NCBI RefSeq assembly: GCF_001650875.1
Contig: NZ_LXYI01000029.1
Span: forward strand, 25,356-89,355
Direction: 5' to 3'
DNA length: 64,000 nucleotides
Source of the DNA: Sulfitobacter sp. EhC04
GTDB lineage: Bacteria > Pseudomonadota > Alphaproteobacteria > Rhodobacterales > Rhodobacteraceae
A program made the position numbers and the translations under genes. Within the stretch, counting starts at the first letter, position 1, and each line of letters opens with the position of its first letter. The notes under the pieces were generated by a model. It saw only the letters and a program-made list of their open reading frames with translations. It was not told the DNA's origin and did not search any database. Positions 33,697-42,580 of this stretch are shown here, piece after piece.

Positions 33697-34629
33697 TCAG
33701 GTTGATTTCGCCCCCTGTCTAGCGGAGCGGCGGCGCGGACGCCAGATGCGGCCGTTCAGGATCAGCAGCCCCGCCGCCAGCAGCGCAAAACCCGCATAGG
33801 CCGCCGGGCGCAGGGCCTCACTCAGCATCAGCGCCCCCAGCACAATCGCAAAGGGCGGGATCAGCAGCGTGACCAGCATCAGGTTGCCGCTGCCCGCCAT
33901 GCCCAGTACCCGGTAATAGAGCAGATAGGCCAGCGCCGTGCCCAGCAGCGCGTAATAGCCGATGGCGGCCCAGGTGCGGGGGCCGAGCGACAGATCGACC
34001 GGCCCCTCAATGCTCCAGGCGACCGGCAGCATGATCAGCGTCGATCCGGTGACCATGCCCGCCGCGGCGACCTGTGGCGGCTGGCCCGACAGCATCTTGC
34101 GCGCCCAGACAGAGGCGAGCGCATAGGACACCGTGCCGCCGATCACCGCCAATTGGGCCAGTGACCGGATGTCGAACTGGGCCAGATTCTCCAGCCCGAT
34201 GGCGGTGGCGACCCCGGCAAAGCCCAGCATGACGCCCGCGGCCTTGCGTGGGGTGATCCGCTCATCCGCAAAAAAGACCGCCGCCGCGATCACGCCAAAG
34301 ATCGCCGTGGCGGCATTTAGGATCGAGGTCAGGCCGCTTTCGATGTGCAACTGGCCCCAGGCCATCAGGCCGAATGGGACCACGTTGTTCAGCAGCCCCA
34401 TGACCAGGAAAGCCCCCCAGACCCGCAGGTCGCAGGGCACCGGCAGGCGCATCAGCAGCACAGCCCCCCAGAGCGCCAGCATCGCCCAGCCAACCCGGTG
34501 GGCCACGGCCCAGAGCGGCCCGATTTCATCAAGCGCGACCCGGATGGAGACAAAGGACGCGCCCCAGATCGCCGCCAGCAGCAGCATCTCGGTCCAGGCG
34601 CGGGGGGTGATTGATTTCTGCGGGCTCAT
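33697..34629 (-). CDS. EamA-family (DMT) transporter
   Basis: 310 residues, ten predicted membrane helices in two EamA repeats (AAIWGASFVSIRVALDEIGPL; GTVSYALASVWARKML; ALLGTALAYLLYYRVLGMAG). The family exports metabolites such as amino acids; substrate not predictable. ATG 34629 begins the conserved N terminus. The 269-bp element begins 3 bp upstream, so the gene has no recognisable ribosome-binding site and its original promoter region has been displaced. Confidence 0.85.
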   Translation of the reverse strand: MSPQKSITPRAWTEMLLLAAIWGASFVSIRVALDEIGPLWAVAHRVGWAMLALWGAVLLMRLPVPCDLRVWGAFLVMGLLNNVVPFGLMAWGQLHIESGLTSILNAATAIFGVIAAAVFFADERITPRKAAGVMLGFAGVATAIGLENLAQFDIRSLAQLAVIGGTVSYALASVWARKMLSGQPPQVAAAGMVTGSTLIMLPVAWSIEGPVDLSLGPRTWAAIGYYALLGTALAYLLYYRVLGMAGSGNLMLVTLLIPPFAIVLGALMLSEALRPAAYAGFALLAAGLLILNGRIWRPRRRSARQGAKST

Positions 34630-34632
34630 GAC

Positions 34633-34901
34633 TAGGGCCTGTGGACGTTCATCTTCGACCACCCGTTTCTGCCCAAAATTGCTCAGTTCCAGGCAAGAGA
34701 GCGCAGGAATAGCCAGCTATTTCAAGCGCTCTTAACGCAGAAATGGGCAATTTTGGCGAAACCCCTGCGGGGCGCGGCGGATTTTGCCTCTGCCATCCCG
34801 GATGTTCGCTTCCAATGATCACATTGCTGCGCTCACATCAGGGCGCCAGCGGCAAAATCCGACTCGCGCGGGTGGTCGAAGATGAATGTCCACAGGCCCT
34901 A
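34633..34901. mobile_element. 269-bp MITE-like element with 33-bp terminal inverted repeats
   Basis: The ends, TAGGGCCTGTGGAC... at 34633-34665 and its complement at 34869-34901, match over 33 bp with one mismatch. CTAG spans both junctions. Inside are further inverted repeats: CCAAAATTGC/GCAATTTTGG (34673-34682, 34747-34756), CGGATTTTGCC/GGCAAAATCCG (34778-34788, 34851-34861) and CCCCTGCGGGG. It encodes no protein, and could be a non-autonomous transposon mobilised in trans. Confidence 0.75.
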
Positions 34902-34938
34902 GCGTTTTACGCCGCAAGAGCGCACACCGCGACCCGGA

Positions 34939-35832
34939 TCATGCTGGTTTTCTGCGGGTCTCGACCCAGATGTTCAGATAATTCCCGGCAAAGATGATGA
35001 CGGCACCGACGAACACCCAGATGTCCACTGTCTCGCCATAGACCAGCATGGCGAGGATGGCGATGACGGGCAGGCGGGCAAAGTCGATGGGAGAGACCAC
35101 CGCAGCCGGGGCCAGCCGGAGCGCATTGGTGATACAGAAATGCGCCAGCAGCCCGCAGAGCCCGACCAGCGCCAGCAGCGGGGCGCTGGCCAGCGTCGGC
35201 AGGGCGATGTCTCCGTCATATCCGGCAGTGATCAGCCCGAAGATCAGTTGCAGCAGCGTCAGGTAGAACATGATCGCGGTGATGCTTTGCCGGGCGGTCA
35301 GTTTCTTGGTGGTGATGAAGGTCAGCGCGAAAAAGACGGCACAGCCGGCGGCGGCCAGCACGCCCGCGTTCATCCCCGCAACCGTGGGGCGCGCCACGAT
35401 CAGGATGCCGATGAACCCCATCAGCGCCGAGATGGAGCGGACCCTGGTCAGCCGCTCGCCCAGTAGGAAGGGGGAGAGCACGATCACCCAGAGCGGCGTG
35501 GTGAATTCAAAGGCAAAGACCTGCGCCAGCGGGATCACCGTCACCGCAAAGAACCAAAGGTTCTGGCCGGTGAAATGCACCATATTGCGCAGGACCTGAA
35601 GGCCCAGCGCATCGCGGTTGATCTCGTGCCAGGTGCCGACGCGATACGCCACGCCGATCACGATGAGAAAACCGAAGACCGAGCGATAAAGCATGATCTC
35701 GAAAGTGTCGTAATCGGTCCCCAGCTTGCGCCCGGCCATTGCCATCGCGGTGAATGAGGTGATGGCACCCAGCATCCAGAACGCTGCGCGCAGCGTCTGG
35801 TTGATCGGGGGAAGTACGGTATTCTCGGTCAC
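34939..35832 (-). CDS. EamA-family (DMT) transporter
   Basis: 297 residues with ten predicted membrane helices and the two-repeat DMT architecture (FWMLGAITSFTAMAMAGRKL; LAQVFAFEFTTPLWVIVLSPFLLGERL; AHFCITNALRLAPAAVVSPIDFARL). It is not a close copy of the neighbouring EamA gene. It starts 24 bp after the guaA stop on the same strand and is probably cotranscribed with guaA. Substrate unknown. Confidence 0.87.
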   Translation of the reverse strand: MTENTVLPPINQTLRAAFWMLGAITSFTAMAMAGRKLGTDYDTFEIMLYRSVFGFLIVIGVAYRVGTWHEINRDALGLQVLRNMVHFTGQNLWFFAVTVIPLAQVFAFEFTTPLWVIVLSPFLLGERLTRVRSISALMGFIGILIVARPTVAGMNAGVLAAAGCAVFFALTFITTKKLTARQSITAIMFYLTLLQLIFGLITAGYDGDIALPTLASAPLLALVGLCGLLAHFCITNALRLAPAAVVSPIDFARLPVIAILAMLVYGETVDIWVFVGAVIIFAGNYLNIWVETRRKPA

Positions 35833-35856
35833 GGGTGGGCAGGGGTCATTGTGTGA

Positions 35857-37437
35857 TCATTCCCACTCGATCGTGCCGGGGGGTTTGGAGGTGATGTCAT
35901 AGGTGACCCTGTTGATGCCGGGCACCTCGTTGATGATGCGGGTGGCGGTTTCGCCCAGAAATTCATGGGTGAAGGGGTAATAATCCGCCGTCATCCCGTC
36001 CACCGATGTCACCGCGCGCAACGCGCAGGCGAAATCATAGGTGCGCCCGTCGCCCATCACGCCCACGGTGCGCACCGGCAGGATCGCGACGAAGGCCTGC
36101 CAGATTTCGTCATAGAGGCCATGTTTGCGGATCTGGTCGATATAGACGGCATCGGCCTCGCGCAGGATGTCGAGTTTCTGGCGCGTAATCTCGCCGGGGC
36201 AGCGGATCGCGAGACCGGGGCCTGGGAAGGGGTGGCGCCCGATAAAGCTGGGCGGCAGGCCCAGTTCGGCACCCAGCGCGCGGACCTCGTCCTTGAAGAG
36301 TTCGCGCAGCGGTTCGACCAGTTTCAGGCCCATCTTTTCGGGCAACCCGCCGACGTTGTGGTGGCTCTTGATCGTGACAGAGGGGCCGCCGGAAAAGGAC
36401 ACGGATTCAATCACATCGGGGTAAAGCGTGCCCTGTGCCAGGAACTCCGCCCCCTCGATCTGGTTGGCGTATTTCTGGAACACGTCGATGAACAGCCTGC
36501 CGATGATCTTGCGCTTGGTTTCGGGGTCGCTGACGCCGTCAAGTTCACCCAGAAACAGCTCAACCTCGTCGGCGTGGATCACATGCAGGTTCATGTGGTC
36601 GCGGAACATGCCGACGACCTCCTCCGCCTCGTTCTTGCGCAACAACCCATGGTCGACAAAGACACAGGTGAGCTGGTCGCCCACCGCCTCGTGAATCAGG
36701 GCGGCGGCAACCGAAGAATCGACCCCGCCGGAGAGGGCGCAGATCACCTTCTTGTCGCCGATCTGGTCGCGAATGGCGGCGACCGCCTCTTCGCGGTAGG
36801 CGCGCATGGTCCAGTCGCCCTTGAAGCCCGCAAGCCGCACGAAATTCTCGTAAAGCCTTGCGCCGTTGGGGGTGTGATGGACTTCCGGATGGAATTGCAC
36901 GGCGTAGAAATGACGCGACGGATCGCCGGTGATGGCAAAGGGCGCATTGGGCGAGGTGCCGTAGACTTCGAAGCCCGGCGCGATCTTGCTGACGTGGTCG
37001 CCATGGCTCATCCAGACCTGTTCGCGGTCGGTGGCGAACCAGCCCTGCAGCAGGTCGAGCGGCTGGCCGGTGGGTTTGACAAAGGCGCGGCCGAATTCGG
37101 CGGTGCCGTGGCCGCGTTCGACGTGACCGCCAAGGCAATGCATCATCACCTGCTGGCCATAGCAAATGCCAAGGATCGGCACGCCGAGGTCAAACACCGA
37201 TTGCGGCGGCATCGGCGCGCCTTCGGCAAAGACCGAAGAAGGCCCTCCCGACAGGATGACGGCCTTGGGCTGGAATTCGGCGAGAAAGGCGTCGTCCACC
37301 GTGTTGAACGGATGGATTTCGCAGAAAACGCTGAGCTCGCGCAGGCGGCGCGCGATCAACTGGGTGACCTGGCTGCCGAAATCTATGATCAGCAGGCGGT
37401 CGTGGGCGGCGGGGGAAATGAGTTCTGTCATGGCCAT
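35857..37437 (-). CDS. guaA: GMP synthase (glutamine-hydrolysing)
   Basis: 526 residues. The class I glutamine amidotransferase domain has catalytic Cys92 in GICYGQQ and His/Glu in FHPEVHHT. The ATP pyrophosphatase domain has the P-loop-like [10 protein letters not shown], and a C-terminal dimerisation domain ends [13 protein letters not shown]. It converts XMP to GMP. ATG 37431 is an alternative start two codons in. The DMT gene follows closely. Confidence 0.97.
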   Translation of the reverse strand: MAMTELISPAAHDRLLIIDFGSQVTQLIARRLRELSVFCEIHPFNTVDDAFLAEFQPKAVILSGGPSSVFAEGAPMPPQSVFDLGVPILGICYGQQVMMHCLGGHVERGHGTAEFGRAFVKPTGQPLDLLQGWFATDREQVWMSHGDHVSKIAPGFEVYGTSPNAPFAITGDPSRHFYAVQFHPEVHHTPNGARLYENFVRLAGFKGDWTMRAYREEAVAAIRDQIGDKKVICALSGGVDSSVAAALIHEAVGDQLTCVFVDHGLLRKNEAEEVVGMFRDHMNLHVIHADEVELFLGELDGVSDPETKRKIIGRLFIDVFQKYANQIEGAEFLAQGTLYPDVIESVSFSGGPSVTIKSHHNVGGLPEKMGLKLVEPLRELFKDEVRALGAELGLPPSFIGRHPFPGPGLAIRCPGEITRQKLDILREADAVYIDQIRKHGLYDEIWQAFVAILPVRTVGVMGDGRTYDFACALRAVTSVDGMTADYYPFTHEFLGETATRIINEVPGINRVTYDITSKPPGTIEWE

Positions 37438-37470
37438 TGATTAGGCAGGGTTTCGCGGCGTGGCAAGTGG

Positions 37471-37518
37471 CGGACTGGGGCGCTGCCCCAGACCCCGGGA
37501 ATATTTTGGCCAAAAAGA
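37471..37518. repeat. GGGAATATTTTGGCCAAAAAG intergenic repeat, copy 2 (split motif)
   Basis: GGGGCGCTGCCCC hairpin, AGACCCCGGGAATATTTT, then GGCCAAAAAGAGC. This is the uninterrupted form of the sequence that is split by the palindromic repeat at 58668. It lies in the divergent region between guaA and the MttB-family gene. Confidence 0.75.
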
Positions 37519-37629
37519 GCATGGAGGGATCGGGGCGATGTCGTTTTTCTCCCCCCGGCGGCGGAAATCGCGCGAACCGGGGCGGGGGGATACGTTAGGA
37601 GAAGGAAATTTCTGAGCAAGGGTCATATC

Positions 37630-39174
37630 ATGGCGGAATCAGCACGGCGCGGACGGACACGGGGTGGCGGCGGTGCAGCGCGCCGGGCGGAGCGCACGGC
37701 GGTGTCTTTCGAAACCGCGCGCTTTATCGAACGCAACATCCCCAATTTCGAAGTGTTGAACGAGGAAGCGCTGCAGATCATCGAGCGCAACGCGGATATC
37801 ATCCTCGAAGAGGTGGGCGTCAATTTCCCCGAAAACCCCGAAGCCTTGCAGATGTGGCGCGATGCCGGTGCGGACGTGCGCGGCGAGCGGGTGCATATCC
37901 CCAAAGGGCTGGCGCGCAAGCTTTGTGCCACCGCGCCCTCCACCTATACCCAGCACGCGCGCAACCCCGAGCGCAACGTCGAGGTCGGTGGCCGCAATCT
38001 GGTGCTGGCACCGGTCTATGGCCCGCCTTTCGTGCGCGATATTGCAGGGGGCCGACGCTATGCCACCATGGCGGATTTCAACAAGTTCGTGAAACTGGCC
38101 TATATGTCCAAGTGGCTGCACCATTCGGGCGGCACGGTCTGCGAGCCGACGGACATTCCCGTCAACAAGCGGCACCTCGACATGCTGCATGCCCATATGA
38201 CGCTGAGCGACAAACCTTTCATGGGCTCCGTGACCGAACCCAGCCGCGCGCAGGATTCGGTGGACATGTGCGGGCTGCTCTTTGGCGAGGAGTTCGTGCA
38301 GCAGAACACGGTGATGACCTCGCTGATCAACATCAACTCGCCGATGACCTTCGACGATGTGATGATGGGCGCGCTCAAGGTCTATGCCGAGAACAATCAG
38401 GCCTGCATCATATCGCCCTTTATCGTGGGCGGCGCGATGGCGCCCACCACGGTGGCGGGGACGCTGACGCAGGTGCTGGCGGAAACGCTGGCCGGTGTCG
38501 CCTACAGCCAGCTGTGCCGTGCCGGTGCACCGATTGTCATGGGGGCCTTTGTGACCTCGATCGACATGAACTCGGGCGCGCCGACCTTTGGCACGCCGGA
38601 AGCGGCGCATATCACCTATGGCGCGGGGCAGCTTGCCCGGCGGCTGAACCTGCCCTACCGGTCGGCCGGGTCCTTCTGCGGGTCGAAACTGCCCGATGCG
38701 CAGGCCGCCTATGAGACAGCGAACAGCCTGAACATGGGTCTGCTGTCGGGTGTGAACTTCATGCTGCATTCCTGCGGCTGGCTGGAAGGGGGGCTTGTGG
38801 CCTCCTTTGAAAAATTCGTGATGGATGCCGATCAACTTGGCGTGCTGCACCATTTTGCCAAGGGCATCTACATGGACGAGAACGGCCAGGCGATGGATGC
38901 CATCCGCGAGGTCGGCCCCGGCGGGCATTACCTGGGCTGCGCGCATACCCAGGCGAACTTCAAATCGGCCTTCTGGAAGTCCGACTTGCTGGACTACAAG
39001 CCGTTCGAGACATGGGAAGACGAGGGCGCGCGCGACACTGCGCAACTGGCCGCCATCCGGGTCGAAAAGATGCTGGCGGATTACCAGCAGCCGGCGCTGG
39101 ACCCGTCCATCCGCGAATCGCTGGACGCCTATGTGGCCCGCAAGAAGTCCGAAGCGCCCGACAGCTTCATGTAA
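37630..39174 (+). CDS. MttB-family (trimethylamine methyltransferase-like) protein
   Basis: 514 residues of the MttB superfamily, TIM-barrel corrinoid-dependent methyltransferases. Typical segments are ILEEVGVNFPENPEALQMWRDAGADV, PFIVGGAMAPTTVAGTLTQVLAETLAG and MLHSCGWLEGGLVASFEKF. The frame is open through the region where archaeal MttB reads UAG as pyrrolysine, so it belongs to the non-pyrrolysine group, whose characterised members demethylate glycine betaine and related quaternary amines. The N terminus is unusually Arg-rich (ARRGRTRGGGGAARRAERT). No corrinoid protein or methyltransferase partner is nearby. Confidence 0.88.
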   Translation: MAESARRGRTRGGGGAARRAERTAVSFETARFIERNIPNFEVLNEEALQIIERNADIILEEVGVNFPENPEALQMWRDAGADVRGERVHIPKGLARKLCATAPSTYTQHARNPERNVEVGGRNLVLAPVYGPPFVRDIAGGRRYATMADFNKFVKLAYMSKWLHHSGGTVCEPTDIPVNKRHLDMLHAHMTLSDKPFMGSVTEPSRAQDSVDMCGLLFGEEFVQQNTVMTSLININSPMTFDDVMMGALKVYAENNQACIISPFIVGGAMAPTTVAGTLTQVLAETLAGVAYSQLCRAGAPIVMGAFVTSIDMNSGAPTFGTPEAAHITYGAGQLARRLNLPYRSAGSFCGSKLPDAQAAYETANSLNMGLLSGVNFMLHSCGWLEGGLVASFEKFVMDADQLGVLHHFAKGIYMDENGQAMDAIREVGPGGHYLGCAHTQANFKSAFWKSDLLDYKPFETWEDEGARDTAQLAAIRVEKMLADYQQPALDPSIRESLDAYVARKKSEAPDSFM

Positions 39175-39253
39175 GATTGCGGCCGGGCCGGTTTGTCCGG
39201 CCTGGCGGCACCGGTGAACCCTCTGCCGCCCCGGTGGCGGCAGATGTCACCCG

Positions 39254-39559
39254 TCATGTCACGCTGCGCGGTGTGTCATTGACCGCGCGCAGCACGCGCG
39301 CCTCCCCGACCATGGCAATCAGCACGTCGATGTGCCGGATCAGGCTATAGCCTGCATCCGCGCGTTTGCGTTCGTCCTCCAGCATCGCCTCGATCTCCAT
39401 CAGGCGCAGCAGGGCTGCGCTGTGGCGGGGCAGCACCCCATAGCCCAGAAGCCGGGGCAGATGGCTGGAGCGGCGGTAATTCTCGGCACCGATGCGCGCG
39501 GCGCGCATCATCAGGCGGGGGCGGTGCAGGGCGCTCAGCATGGAAAAGACATCTTGCAT
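39254..39559 (-). CDS. Small conserved DUF6477-like protein
   Basis: 101 residues, helical and Arg-rich (LMMRAARIGAENYRRSSHLPRLLGYG, LLRLMEIEAMLEDERKRADAGYSLIRHIDVLIAM), with no membrane segment. It resembles a small rhodobacterial family (DUF6477 type). ATG 39559 was chosen because AAGGA lies ~9 bp upstream. It is divergent from a DUF6456-type gene with a 242-bp shared upstream region. Function unknown. Confidence 0.6.
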   Translation of the reverse strand: MQDVFSMLSALHRPRLMMRAARIGAENYRRSSHLPRLLGYGVLPRHSAALLRLMEIEAMLEDERKRADAGYSLIRHIDVLIAMVGEARVLRAVNDTPRSVT

Positions 39560-39801
39560 GGCGGTGGTCCTTCTCTGGTCGGAATGGCGGAATCGCTGAG
39601 GGCCGTTTTGCCACAACTCACGCGGGTGTTGCGCCGCGTCCGATTGGGACGTGCGGCACCTTCACCACTGTTTAGAATTTGAAAACAATGATTGAGAAAC
39701 CGAAAAAGTTTTAACGATCAGGTAACCAGTGCACCCATAGGTTGCAGCTTGTCCGCCTGTGGATATCCCGTCAACCTACGGAAACAAAAACATAAAATGG
39801 A

Positions 39802-40944
39802 GTGGTATGCGTTTTGTCAGGAAAGAGTATTCATCAACCGTTAATCCTGCCGGACTGGGTGCCGGAAGGCGCGATTCATTATCTGGCCCATACCGAGCTT
39901 GGACAGCCGATGCGGGAACTCGCCCGTAGTGCGGGGTGCCACGCCTCCACGATCATGCGCCAGATCCGTCGGATAGAAACCCGCCGCGACGATCCGCTGG
40001 TGGATGCCGCCCTGCAATGTCTGGGCGCGGAACGTCGGCCGATCAGTGCCGGGAAAAACCCCTCAAAGAAAGATCTGCCAATGGCTCAGCCCGCCCTTAC
40101 ATCCGTACCCGACGAAGCGACGCTGAAACAGGAGGCGATGCGCATCCTGCCCCGGCTGTGCGAAACCGGCGCGGTGCTGGCGATTGCGGCGGAAATGGAA
40201 AAGGCCGTGGTGGTGCGCGACACCGCATCGGGGGGCAGCACCCGGACGGCTGTGGTGGATGCGGCGGTGGCACAGGCCATGGCGCTGAAGGACTGGATCG
40301 CACCGGCCAACTCCGGGCGCATCATCCGCGATCACATCACCACGGCAGGGCGCAGCGCGCTTGGCGAAATGATCGGCGCAAACGGGGGGATGCGGCGCGG
40401 CACCGGGGGTTTTGCCGAGGCGCAAACGGGTTTTGAAGGGCCGGACATGGGATGGCAGGACGATACCGATGACGCAGAGAGCAACCGCCGCCAGAAGATG
40501 CGTTTTTCGCTGGCCGACAGCCCGCTGATCGCGCTGTCGCGGCGCAAGGACAAGAGCGGAAAGCCGTTCCTGAGTGATGCGCTGGTGCATGCTGGTGAAC
40601 ATCTGCGCGAGGATTTTGAACTGGCGCAGATGGGCACGCGGGTGACCCAGAACTGGCAGGGTTTCCTGACCGCAGGCACGCAGGGCGGGTCCTGCGGGAC
40701 AGGTGGCGTGTCGGACAGTGCCGGGGCGGCGCAGGCGCGGGTGACATCCGCGCTTCGCCACCTTGGGCCGGGCCTGTCGGATGTGGCACTGCGCTGCTGC
40801 TGCTACCTCGAAGGGCTGGAGACCACGGAAAAACGCCTTGGCTGGTCGGCGCGGTCCGGCAAGATCGTGCTGCGCATTGCCCTGATGCGCCTGAAACGCC
40901 ATTACGATGAAACCATCGGGCCGGGCGGGCCGATGATTGGCTAG
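39802..40944 (+). CDS. HTH and DUF6456-type putative regulator
   Basis: 380 residues. The N-terminal ~60 residues hold a helix-turn-helix (TELGQPMRELARSAGCHASTIMRQIRRIETRRDDPLVDAAL). The C-terminal ~170 residues (DSPLIALSRRKDKSGKPFLSDALVHAGEHLREDFELAQMG to MRLKRHYDETIGP) match the DUF6456 pattern of alphaproteobacterial proteins. Probably DNA-binding; targets unknown. The start is uncertain: GTG 39802 is given, TTG 39814 also fits, and TGGAG is near both. TTAA-N7-GTAA at 39711-39725 upstream is a partial CtrA-like site. Confidence 0.7.
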   Translation: MVCVLSGKSIHQPLILPDWVPEGAIHYLAHTELGQPMRELARSAGCHASTIMRQIRRIETRRDDPLVDAALQCLGAERRPISAGKNPSKKDLPMAQPALTSVPDEATLKQEAMRILPRLCETGAVLAIAAEMEKAVVVRDTASGGSTRTAVVDAAVAQAMALKDWIAPANSGRIIRDHITTAGRSALGEMIGANGGMRRGTGGFAEAQTGFEGPDMGWQDDTDDAESNRRQKMRFSLADSPLIALSRRKDKSGKPFLSDALVHAGEHLREDFELAQMGTRVTQNWQGFLTAGTQGGSCGTGGVSDSAGAAQARVTSALRHLGPGLSDVALRCCCYLEGLETTEKRLGWSARSGKIVLRIALMRLKRHYDETIGPGGPMIG

Positions 40945-41044
40945 CTCGGAACCTGCCGCTCAACTCTGCGTGTGATGCACGCGCGATCAGGGACAGGCCG
41001 GTTCTGGAGGGCTATGAAGTTGCAACTCTCAAGGAGTGACTTCG

Positions 41045-41500
41045 ATGACCTTTCAGGACCGCACAGATGCCGCCGCCCTGCTGATCCTCCGGCTGGGGCT
41101 GGCGTGGTTCATGTTCCTTTGGGCGGTGCACAAGGTGATCACCCCCGGCCAGTATCAGGCGCTGGCGCGTCATTTCGACAAGGTCGATCTTTCCCTGCCG
41201 CAAATCTATCTGGCGGGGGGCGTCCAGATTGCGCTTTGCCTGATGGTGGCGCTGGGGATCTTCCGATATGCCAGCTATGGCGCGTTGGCGGTGATGCATT
41301 TCTACACGCTGACGCGCCGGTGGGAGGGGTTCCTTGACCCGTTCGCCGTCAATGACAAGGGCTTTCCCATCAACCGCAATCAGGTGATCGACCTGGCCGT
41401 GATGGCGGCATTCATTGCGCTTGTCTTGCTGATTGCGCGCGACCACTGGTCGCTGGGCGGCTGGATGCGGCGGCGCATCGGGCCGCGCTGGTGGCAATAG
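41045..41500 (+). CDS. DoxX-like membrane protein
   Basis: 151 residues with four predicted membrane helices (LLILRLGLAWFMFLWAVHKV; YLAGGVQIALCLMVALGIF; YGALAVMHFYTLTRRW; VIDLAVMAAFIALVLLIARD), consistent with the DoxX/DUF417 type. ATG 41045 has AAGGAG eight bases upstream; GTG 41036 is less likely. It lies upstream of lipA with an 81-bp gap. Role unknown. Confidence 0.7.
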   Translation: MTFQDRTDAAALLILRLGLAWFMFLWAVHKVITPGQYQALARHFDKVDLSLPQIYLAGGVQIALCLMVALGIFRYASYGALAVMHFYTLTRRWEGFLDPFAVNDKGFPINRNQVIDLAVMAAFIALVLLIARDHWSLGGWMRRRIGPRWWQ

Positions 41501-41581
41501 GGCGCAAGGCTGCATTGCGCTGCTTGGGCTTTTGTTGCCGCGAAGTTGTGTTACATAGAGCGCAAGCAACGTGAGGTCCCC

Positions 41582-42535
41582 ATGCGCGATCTGAAAATCC
41601 CCGAGCAGCGTCACCCCGAAAAGGCGCGCAAGCCCGACAATGCCCAGCCCAAGAAACCGAGCTGGATCAGGGTCAAGGCTCCCGGCGGCAAGGGCTATGC
41701 CGAAACCGCAAAGATCATGCGCGACAACAAGCTGACCACGGTCTGCGAAGAGGCCGGATGCCCCAATGTCGGCGAATGCTGGAGCCAGGGCCACGCCACC
41801 ATGATGATCATGGGCGAGGTCTGTACCCGCGCCTGTACCTTCTGCAACATCGCCACCGGCAAACCGCCAGAGGCGCTGGATGTGTTCGAGCCGGGCAGGG
41901 TGGCCGATGCGGTGGCCAAGCTGGGGTTGAACCACGTTGTCATCACCTCTGTTGACCGCGACGACGTTGAGGACGGCGGGGCGGAGCATTTTGCCCAGAC
42001 CATCCGCGCAATCCGCAAACGCAGCCCGGACACCACCATCGAGATCCTGACGCCGGACTTCATCCGCTGCGATCCCAAAGTGTTGGAGATCGTGGTCGCG
42101 GCGCGCCCGGATGTGTTCAACCACAATCTTGAGACGGTTCCCGGCCTCTATCCGGAAGTGCGCCCCGGCGCGCGCTATTTCCACAGTCTGCGCCTGTTGC
42201 AAAGGGTCAAGGAACTGGACCCGTCGATGTTTACCAAATCGGGCATCATGGTGGGGCTGGGCGAGGATCGCCAGTCGGTCATTCAGGTGATGGAAGACAT
42301 GCGCGCCGCCGACATCGACTTTCTGACCATCGGGCAATACCTGCAACCGACGCCCAAGCACCACCGGGTGGATCGCTTTGTGCACCCGGATGAATTTGCC
42401 GCCTATGAAAAGTCGGCCTATGGCAAGGGGTTCCTGATGGTCTCCGCCACGCCATTGACGCGGTCGAGCTATCACGCGGGCGATGATTTCGCGCGCCTGC
42501 GCGAGGCGCGCAACCGCAAGCTGGGGCTGGCCTGA
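41582..42535 (+). CDS. lipA: Lipoyl synthase
   Basis: 317-residue radical-SAM enzyme that inserts two sulfurs into octanoyl-protein to make lipoyl groups. The auxiliary cluster ligands are Cys55, Cys60 and Cys66 ([12 protein letters not shown]) and the SAM cluster ligands Cys81, Cys85 and Cys88 (CTRACTFC). The C-terminal RSSYHAGD supplies the conserved serine ligand. ATG 41582 has GAGG five bases upstream and matches the family start. Confidence 0.97.
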   Translation: MRDLKIPEQRHPEKARKPDNAQPKKPSWIRVKAPGGKGYAETAKIMRDNKLTTVCEEAGCPNVGECWSQGHATMMIMGEVCTRACTFCNIATGKPPEALDVFEPGRVADAVAKLGLNHVVITSVDRDDVEDGGAEHFAQTIRAIRKRSPDTTIEILTPDFIRCDPKVLEIVVAARPDVFNHNLETVPGLYPEVRPGARYFHSLRLLQRVKELDPSMFTKSGIMVGLGEDRQSVIQVMEDMRAADIDFLTIGQYLQPTPKHHRVDRFVHPDEFAAYEKSAYGKGFLMVSATPLTRSSYHAGDDFARLREARNRKLGLA

Positions 42536-42545
42536 TTTCCCGGCC

Positions 42546-42580
42546 TAGGGCCTGTGGAAAATGAATGCCCAAAGGCCCTA
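42546..42580. terminator. TAGGGCCT hairpin between lipA and FAD monooxygenase gene
   Basis: TAGGGCCT (42546-42553) and AGGCCCTA (42573-42580) form an 8-bp stem around 19 bases. The sequence is a miniature form of the 269-bp element's ends, and its CTA supplies the TAG stop of the convergent monooxygenase gene. Confidence 0.6.

Noticed and set aside
34629..34662. N-terminal extension of the DMT transporter to 34662
   Set aside because: The extra codons are the inverted-repeat end of the 269-bp element and are not part of the transporter family.
35965..37440. 491-codon plus-strand frame
   Set aside because: Antisense to guaA; no domain or start signal.
41012..42475. 487-codon minus-strand frame
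   Set aside because: Antisense to the DoxX-like gene and lipA; no domain.
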